From: Gnetum montanum
Lineage: Eukaryota; Streptophyta; Gnetopsida; Gnetales; Gnetaceae
DNA length: 23,210 nucleotides
Reading direction: 5' to 3'
NCBI GenBank assembly: GCA_015680685.1
Contig: MNCI01026252.1
Coordinates: forward strand, 1-23,210
Every line of letters begins with the position of its first letter. The first letter of the stretch is position 1. A model generated the notes under the pieces. The model saw only the letters and a program-made list of their open reading frames with translations, ran no database searches and was not told the DNA's origin. The translations under genes were made by a program, and so were the position numbers. Positions 16,833 through 23,210 of this stretch are shown here, in pieces.

Positions 16833-18710
16833 ATGTCTCCTTCTTTGTATGAAAGCGCCTCACCACCTAGGTCTGAAACAGAAAACAATCGGTGACATAA
16901 TACATTGATCTGCCAATCCCTCAACAAGTTCAAGTGGTATATATTAATCTAGATGAGTATATAATAGACTTCACCTTTATCCTCCATCAAGATGAACAAC
17001 TACATTGGTGAGACTTAGAAGGTAACATAGTATTACCTTCTGATCATTCAATCTCGAGCATGCTTCTTCATGCTCTCACACGAATTGGAATGCCGCACTT
17101 ACACATAGAATACATTGTGTAAGACCATGACTTGAGAGAATACTATCCCACAGAGGCACAATGTCAAAGGGACTTGTAATAGGAGAGACATCATAAGTCT
17201 TTGATAGGTAAGTGGTCCCAGGATGCCCCACATGTCTTAAGCGAAAATGAGGGTGGTGAACCTACGTTAAGTAGTCGACCACACAATGATGTTCCTGCCC
17301 TTGACTTTGGCCAAGGGGTTGTGTATCAGGACCTTCATTCCACTATTCATAACCTAGGTTCTGATACCCACGGGCACAAAGGATCCAAAAAAGGGATAGA
17401 AACTCATGATAAAGGTGGACATTCTGATCACAATTATGATCAGGGCAGAGATCGTAGAAGAGAAGGTAGTAGACACCGTCATGGTGATGGTTCTTCTTCT
17501 TCTTCAACTTCATCATCTCCTTCACCCTCTCCTTCAATATCCAAATGGTCATAAAGAAAAAGATCATGGGGATAAAGGTAGGAAAAGTGGAATTCATAGA
17601 TGAAATAGCCAGGAAAGGGGACAAGGGCACTTTAGAGAGTCACGACATAGAAGAAGGGAGAATATGAACAATGTAGGCATCATAGATGCCATGGATGAGA
17701 TGATCATGATGAACCCCTACTCACTACTCAAAGTATGTTGAACATAACTAAGGCTGTTAGAATTCCAACAAGGCACCAAAAAGATAGTAGGATCAAGAGA
17801 TTAGATATGAACAATATCCCACAATTTGAAGGGGGATACAATGTTGATCCTTAGAATCACTTACAAGAATTCCATGATGTGTGTGCTTACAAAATATAGA
17901 GAATGAATGAAAAAAATTGAAGTTGTTTCCATGGACACTAGTTAGAGAAGCGGAAAGCTGGTACTAATCTTTAGAACTAGAATCCATTCGTAGGTGGAGT
18001 ACTATGTTAGAACTATTTAATGACAAGTACCAAATGTACTCCCAAGTGTCTAACTTATGAAAACAAATCCAAGGCTAGAAATAAGAAGGACATGAACCCG
18101 TGGATGTTGCCATGGGCCAATACTATGCATAGTTACATTGTTGTCCTAGCCACAGTTATTCACAAAGGGATCAACTATGCCATCTCGTGGATGGGCTTAG
18201 GTATGAAACGAGAAGAACCCTTGGGACTTATGCCCAAGGGAGACTATCCGAGCTTAAGGTATAATCAAATTCAAAGACTATTGGAGCAAGTTGCTAAGGA
18301 AGAAGGTGAGCTATGGAAGAGAGAAAGTGTGGAAGAGTATAACCTAGATCCTTCCCTCTAGAAGAGGGAAGTAAGATTTTGTGAGGATGAAGAAGAGCCA
18401 CCACTCAAAGAGATGGTGAATAGGAAAAATTTTCCTATCCAAAAGATGACATCAAAAGTTTTGGCAAAGATAGACCAAATGTGGAATTCCTTAGATAATA
18501 GATTTTAAACTATTATTAAAATATTAGAGGAGTTTAGAGAGCAAGGTAGTGATCATGAAAAAAGAAAAAGTGAGAAGATGAACATGCACGTAGCAAGGGT
18601 AAGGGCAAAGTTACCATCATTGAAGAGGTTGTGGATTTGGAAACAGACAATGATAGTGGATGTGAGATATGTCAATATGACCATTCTAAGGGATGTTGCC
18701 CTATAATCTC
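16833..18710 (+). pseudogene. gag: gag of element D
   Basis: Probable start ATG 16833 (MSPSLYESASPPRSE), then a frame shift near 16885 into frame 2 (LPIPQQVQVVYINLDEYIID). A low-complexity part at 17340-17554 is rich in His, Gly, Asp, Arg and then Ser/Pro. The capsid region starts with IPQFEGGYNVDP (about 17815) and goes on with HLQEFHDVCAY, LFPWTLVREAESWY, RRWSTMLELFNDKYQ and CPSHSYSQRDQLCHLVDGL, with several frame changes. A helical stretch follows (RLLEQVAKEEGELWKRE, 18270-18330). A zinc knuckle at 18661-18699 reads C-E-I-C-QYD-H-SKGC-C (CX2CX3HX4C). About 20 stops. It forms the particle and binds element RNA. Confidence 0.8.
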
Positions 18711-19410
18711 ACATTTGCAGGAGTCTGGGGTGTATGGACTAAACCCATGATTAAACAAAAAGCAAACACCCCAAAGGTTACCTTATGCTCAAGGTAACCC
18801 AAGGTAGTTCCACCAACCCTTAACATATTATCCCAATGGAACTCAACCACAACCGATTGGGCAATATCAATAATAGCAGCATCCACAATCATGGGGAATG
18901 CCACCACCAAGGCAACAGTATCCTTACCGGAAACCTAACCATTATGGATATTATGTGTAGCAGCCAATCTCCACATGTGACTCTACTAGTCATGTCACTC
19001 CTCAACCTCACTACCAAACCCGTGAGTATTATAGGACTCCCTCTTCTAGGAGAAATATTCCACAAGCATATCATCCTTCTCATCTAGCTGCATCTCTTTC
19101 ACCAATAGCTCCACTACCACTTGCTCCCACGATGCAAGGTGAAATCCCTACCCAGTCGCAGCAACATAATGCGACAAGGGTTATTAACTCTCAACCTACT
19201 ATTGGTTCCAACAACCACATGAAGAAAAGACCTTTCTTTGAAACCAATAGTCCAACCAAGCCCTTGCAATCAAAAGTAGCTGATTCCTTAGACGCCTTAG
19301 TATCAATCAAAACTTTGGAGCCCCCTTCAACTCAACCACTGCACTCAACGCATACAATCATGCTAACACATGTCGTCACTGATTGGATCAAAGATAGCCA
19401 CCTTCCTAGG
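18711..19410 (+). pseudogene. Gag-to-protease linker of element D, Pro/Gln-rich
   Basis: Frame 1 continues as a linker rich in Pro, Gln, His, Tyr and Ser (for example YPNGTQPQPIGQYQ and MPPPRQQYPYRKPNHYGYY). It opens without a stop from 19132 (QGEIPTQSQQHN) into the protease. Such disordered linkers are usual between nucleocapsid and protease in this lineage. No domain is seen. Confidence 0.6.
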
Positions 19411-19800
19411 AGTCCTCTGGTATACTTACAAATCGCTAGAAATGCACTGTGCAAGGATCTTTTGGATTCAGGTTCTAGTATCAACTTGATTTCTCAAGAA
19501 ATGTACAAGGCCTGGAACCTACCTCCATTAAAAAAGAGCAACATCCATTTAGAGTTGGCTGACTAGTCCATCACTACCCCATTGGGACTAGTGGAAGATA
19601 TTATTACCACTATTTGTGGGTGGTCGTACCCAGCTGACTTCCTAGTGATTTAGGTAAACAATGGTAGGGGGACTTTCCAATCATAATGGGAAGAGCATGG
19701 CTAAGCACCATCGACACATGCCTAGGAATCTATGATCTTTCCTTAGAAATATCAAAGGAAAATACATTCAGAAAGATCGAGAAGAAGAAAGTTCTGTGCA
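19411..19800 (+). pseudogene. Aspartic protease domain of element D
   Basis: KDLLDSGSSINLISQEMY at 19453-19506 carries the catalytic D-S-G (19465-19473), as in Athila/Tat proteases. It continues through LPPLKKSNIHLELAD, two stops (from 19564), GLVEDI, and IMGRAWLSTIDTCLG (19684 on), the ILGRPFL-type block of retropepsins. A frameshift lies near 19680. The catalytic residues are intact. Confidence 0.8.
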
Positions 19801-20039
19801 TCGCATATAGTGACATAGGGTGTAATTGTGTTCAGAGGTCATGGTTTGTGCAAAGTTTAACATTTCCTACATTCAATCAATGTGCACAAGTGATCAACAT
19901 ACAAAGATGCATATATGTAGTAGCCACACAATAGGAAGACACCCAGTGGTTGACAGCTAATCAAGAAAGCAGTTCAATCATATGCATGGAACCAAGTGAA
20001 GGTTTGACTTGCACTTACATCGATAGCATAGACACATTA

Positions 20040-21265
20040 GAGCAAGTCCATTGCCAACTTCCAAGTCTTAACCTTGAAGATGTCAACTTGAGGAAGTTGG
20101 AAATCCTTGAGAAATTTAAGTAGGAGCCCTTTGAGCTAAAACCATTACCCATCGGTATGGAATACATGTTCCTTAAAAATGAAAAATTGGTAATTATCAA
20201 CGCTAAGCTTGCTCCTCAATAGAAAGAAGAACTACTGAAGGTAATCAATAGATAGTCAAAAACCTTCACTTGGTCATATCTTGAATTAACCAAAATAGAT
20301 CTTAGGATAGGCCAACATAGGATTTACACTGACCCCTCTATAAAGCCTCAAAGACAACCGTAGAGGCACTTGAACCCAAACTTGAAGCAAGTAGTCAAGG
20401 AAGAAATCAAATCGNCTTGAACCCAAACTTGAAGCAAGTAGTCAAGGAAGAAATCAAATCGGTTCTTAAGGCTGGGTTCATATACCCCATTGCTGATAGC
20501 AAATGGGTTAGCCCCTTAGTTATTGTGCCTAAAAAGGGAGGCAAATGGAGTGTGTGCATAGATTCCAGGCTACTGAATATGGAAACATTCAAAGATCAAT
20601 TTCCATTGCCATTTGTTGAACAAGTCTTAGACACCATCGTAGGGCATCGCTACTATAGTTTTCTGGATGGATATAGCAAATATAATCAAATACAAATAGT
20701 CCCAGAAGACCAAGCCAAGACTACGTTCACTAGTCCTTGGAGAACATTTGCATACAAACAGATGTTGTTTAGCTTGTGCAATGCCCCTGAAACATTTCAA
20801 TGACTAGTTCTAAGCATCTTCCAACAACATATAGGAAATGGTGTGAAGGTCTTTATGGACGACTTCTTCACTTATGGAGCAAACTTTGATCAAGCCTTAG
20901 ATTGGTTGGAGCAAGTGTTAAAAACATGTGTAGAAACCAATTTGAGACTCAACTGGAAAAAAAGTCATTTGATGGTCCAAGAAGGCATAGTACTAGGGCA
21001 CAAAATCTCACACACAAGGATAGAGGTAGACCTCGAGAAAATCAAAATTATCCAAGGAATTACCCATCAACCGGAAGCTATCAAAGATATTTGGTCATTC
21101 CTTGGACATACTGGCGACTATAAGAGATTTATTGAGAACTTTTCAAAGGTTGCCAAAACATTGGTGAAATTAACAAAAAAGGACATACCTTTCAAGTGGA
21201 CCAGGGAATGCAAATTAGCTTTTCAAACTCTGAAACAGAATCTAGTAGAAACACCCATTCTATAA
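20040..21265 (+). pseudogene. Reverse transcriptase domain of element D
   Basis: The upstream part has FELKPLP and YMFLKNEKLVIINAKLAPQ (Athila-type lead-in), RQP.RHLNPNLKQVVKEEIKS, AGFIYPIADSKWVSPLVIVPKKGG (fingers), CIDSRLLN, YSFLDGYSKYNQI (motif A Asp), FAYKQMLFSLCNAPETFQ (motif B), VFMDDFFTYG (FMDD at 20852-20863, catalytic pair intact), LRLNWKKSHLMVQEGIVLGH, and the connection FLGHTGDYKRFIENFSKVAK. The stretches 20417-20803 and 20843-21265 are open apart from one TGA between them. A 46-bp exact duplication around an N (20369-20461) breaks the N-terminal part and is probably an assembly artefact. Confidence 0.92.
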
Positions 21266-21660
21266 GCTCTTGACTAGTCCAAACCATTCCATATCATGAC
21301 TGACATGTCCAACTATGCTTTAGGAGCTATACTTACATAGTTAGATGACTAGAAGCATCCCTATTACATCCACTGTTCAAGTATAAGTATCGTTGATGCA
21401 CAACTTAACTACACTACCATAGAGAAAGAATTAATGGTTATAGTGTTTACACTAGAAAAGTGTAGACACTATGTATTTGGAAATAAAGTATATATACATA
21501 CAGATCATAGTGTAATTTGGTTCCTCATGAATAAGCCAATGGTAATCCCTCATATCATATGATGGATTCTAATCTTACAAGAGTTCGATTTAATGATGAT
21601 CGATCGCAAGGGCACAGAGAATGTAGTTGCTAATCATTTATCTCGGTTGCAATGGGACAA
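21266..21660 (+). pseudogene. RNase H domain of element D
   Basis: KPFHIMTDMSNYALGAIL contains the first catalytic Asp (TDMS). Then YTTIEKELMVIVFTLEKCRHY (with the Glu of the E-K-E block), YIHTDHSVIWFLMNK (TDH) and, after a stop, LMMIDRKGTENVVANHLSRL (the DRKG..N.VADHLSR end, where the usual Asp of ADHLSR is Asn). A handful of stops. It degrades RNA in the RNA:DNA hybrid. Confidence 0.85.
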
Positions 21661-23071
21661 CAAAGAGGATGAGTATCCAATTTCTGATCATTTCCCTGAT
21701 GAATTCCTCTTTGCTGGTGTAGTGAATAATCAATCACCCATAGAGACAAACTGGTACAGTAGCATTCTTACCTATCTCCTCACCCAACAAATACCACAAG
21801 AGTTAAACCTTAAGAAGAAATAATAGTTTCTTCACCAAGACAAGTACTTTATGGAGATCAATGGGCAACTTTACAAAGTGTGTCTTGATGGCTTGGTTCG
21901 ATGGTGTGTTCCCGATATAGATCAACTGCAAGTTCTCTAAGATGCTCATGAGGGTCCTTGTGGGGATCATTATGCTGAGAGACAAACAACCATCAAGATC
22001 TTTCTTGCAGGATATTATTGGCCTACATTATTTCAGGATGCCCATCGTTTCGTCCAATCTTGTGAGCATTGTCAATGTGATGGGAGAATGACTACTAGAA
22101 TGGAGGGTTCGCAACAATGGATTCAACCATTAAAACCCTTCAACATTTGGGGAATTGATTTTATGGGGCTAATTACACCAATGTCCAATGGAAAAGCCTA
22201 TATCATTATTGATACTGATTACCTAACTAAATGGGTAGAAGTAGCTACTGTTAAGAATTGTACATCATCTACAGCTGCACAATTTGTTCAACAACAAATC
22301 ATAAACAGGTTTGGTGTGCCTCATGCACTTATTTCAAACAATGGTACCCACTTCATAGGTGCAACATTTTAGAAATTAATGCAACACTTAGAGGTTTAGC
22401 ATAAATTGACTACACCATACCACCCCCAAGTGAATGGTCAATTAGAAGTTACCAACAGGGAGATTAATAAGATATTGACAAGAATTTTTAGCAAGTTTAG
22501 GCAAGACTAGAGCACTAAACTAAATGATGCTTTTTAGGCATACTTCTCCACATGGAAACTCCCTATAGGCTACTCTCCCTATGAGTTAGTGTATGGTAAA
22601 TTACCAATGCTTCCCATTCTAACTAAGCTTCATAAACTATCCATGGCATATGACCTCAACCTTGACCTTGATCTAGCATAGAAATAATGGTTAGTAACCC
22701 CAACTTGCTAGATGAAAACTGACTAGCTGCCTTTTCATCTAACGAGTTGCACAAGGCATTCAATAAACAACATCATGACCTAAGGATTAGGAAATTTAAA
22801 TATCAACCAGGAGATAAGGTTCTCTACTAGAATCCAAACACTGCGGGAAGGACCTTATATTATTTATGAAACTTTTTATTTAGGGGCCATGACAATATAC
22901 AAACCTGAGAGCCTAGACAAGAAACTGTTGGTCAACGTACAACAAACCAAACCTTTGCATGAGCTTAGGACAACTAGTACACATGCTACCTCTCTTGGTG
23001 GACAACCTTGTGCACTATTTTGGATCTCCTCCTTCCAACCTAGTTGTGGGGGAGATGGCCACCTATGTTAA
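21661..23071 (+). pseudogene. Integrase of element D
   Basis: Zinc domain: AHEGPCGDHYA (two His), AGYYWPTLFQDAHRFV, CEHCQ (CxxC), all four ligands present. Core: GIDFMG (first Asp 22157-22159), then ISNNGTHF where the second catalytic Asp is Asn (AAC 22337-22339), then GQLEVTNREI with the Glu 36 residues on. KLPIGYSPYELVYGKLPMLP follows. The C-terminal GPY/F module is GPYIIYETFYLGAMTIYKPE (GPY at 22850-22858). It ends TAA 23069-23071 after SCGGDGHLC, like element B. The open stretch 22088-22372 is well kept. The D-to-N change would abolish integration. Confidence 0.9.
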
Positions 23072-23210
23072 CGATTCTAGGCCCTCAGTTCTTTTTGAAT
23101 TTTTGTTTCACATTTTTTATTTTACACATTCTTTTAACTTTTGTTATTTTTGTTTTACACCATCATTCATGTTTTTACTATTTCTTTTTTTGCTTGATTT
23201 ACTTTTATTC
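23072..23210 (+). other. T-rich 3' UTR of element D
   Basis: Runs of T with ATTTTACACATT and TTTTACACCATCATTC, the counterpart of 4658-4860 in element B. The window ends within it. Confidence 0.6.

Larger units (their letters stand above)
15999..23210 (+). mobile_element. Athila-like Ty3/gypsy retrotransposon, 3' end outside window (element D)
   Basis: 5' LTR, tRNA-Asp primer-binding site, gag, PR (DSG), RT (FMDD), RNase H, INT with GPY motif and T-rich 3' region in order. Athila affiliation rests on the tRNA-Asp PBS, the RT wording (FMDDFF.YG, LNWKKSH, EGIVLGHKIS, IRSFLGH-like block) and the long 3' noncoding region. Multiple stops and frameshifts show it is not autonomous. Coding stretches are nevertheless longer than in A and B (144, 128 and 140 codons open). 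The 3' LTR, and any copy of the extra ORF seen in A, would lie beyond the window. Confidence 0.9.

Noticed and set aside
17201-17554. 117-codon ORF resembling a host Arg/Ser-rich protein
   Set aside because: It lies in frame inside gag of element D, between the 5' LTR and the capsid region, with gag-like sequence on both sides.
17343-17630. Minus-strand ORF of 95 codons
   Set aside because: Antisense shadow of the low-complexity gag tract.
1-23210. tRNA or rRNA genes, CRISPR arrays, bacterial operons or phage genes
   Set aside because: None seen. The only tRNA-related sequences are primer-binding sites, and the LTR elements with chromodomain and tRNA-Asp priming point to a plant nuclear genome.

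Overview
The window reads as intergenic DNA from a large, repeat-rich plant nuclear genome. A gymnosperm is plausible from the density of old, decayed LTR elements, but the sequence alone does not prove it. There is no intact cellular gene. Almost everything recognisable is a decayed retroelement: three Ty3/gypsy elements of an Athila-like type (A, B, D), one chromodomain-bearing Ty3/gypsy chromovirus (C), and pieces of LINE (non-LTR) reverse transcriptase on the minus strand. All long reading frames are broken by stops and frameshifts. Many stops are TAG in place of glutamine or tryptophan codons, as expected after methyl-cytosine deamination.

Layout. Positions 1-2873 hold the 3' part of element A: a roughly 845-codon extra ORF with a long coiled-coil half, a 3' UTR and a polypurine tract. 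LTR-1 follows at 2874-3748. Position 3749 starts abruptly inside the integrase of element B, which continues through a T-rich 3' UTR, a long noncoding spacer, a trace of the same extra-ORF start, and its 3' LTR (LTR-2, 6550-7387). Positions 7388-7975 and 13786 to about 15060 are older LINE DNA on the minus strand. It was split by element C (7976-13785), which has 681-bp LTRs at both ends, an initiator-Met primer-binding site, gag, PR, RT, RNase H, INT, a chromodomain, a polypurine tract and a perfect GGTAC target-site duplication. A short AT-rich stretch and a probable truncated LTR lead to element D (15999 to beyond the window end): 5' LTR, tRNA-Asp primer-binding site, gag, PR, RT, RNase H, INT and 3' UTR, with its 3' LTR outside the window.

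How the parts work together. Each LTR element once encoded Gag (particle), PR (maturation), RT/RNase H (cDNA synthesis primed by a host tRNA) and INT (insertion). In C a C-terminal chromodomain probably steered insertion. None looks autonomous now: C's integrase has lost the catalytic Glu and its protease reads D-M-G, D's integrase has Asn for the second Asp, and B lacks everything upstream of INT.

The most interesting items are the extra coiled-coil ORF downstream of pol in the Athila-like family, the scrambled order of the two LINE RT pieces, the nested junction at 3748/3749, and three single-N positions, at least two of which look like collapsed assembly gaps.
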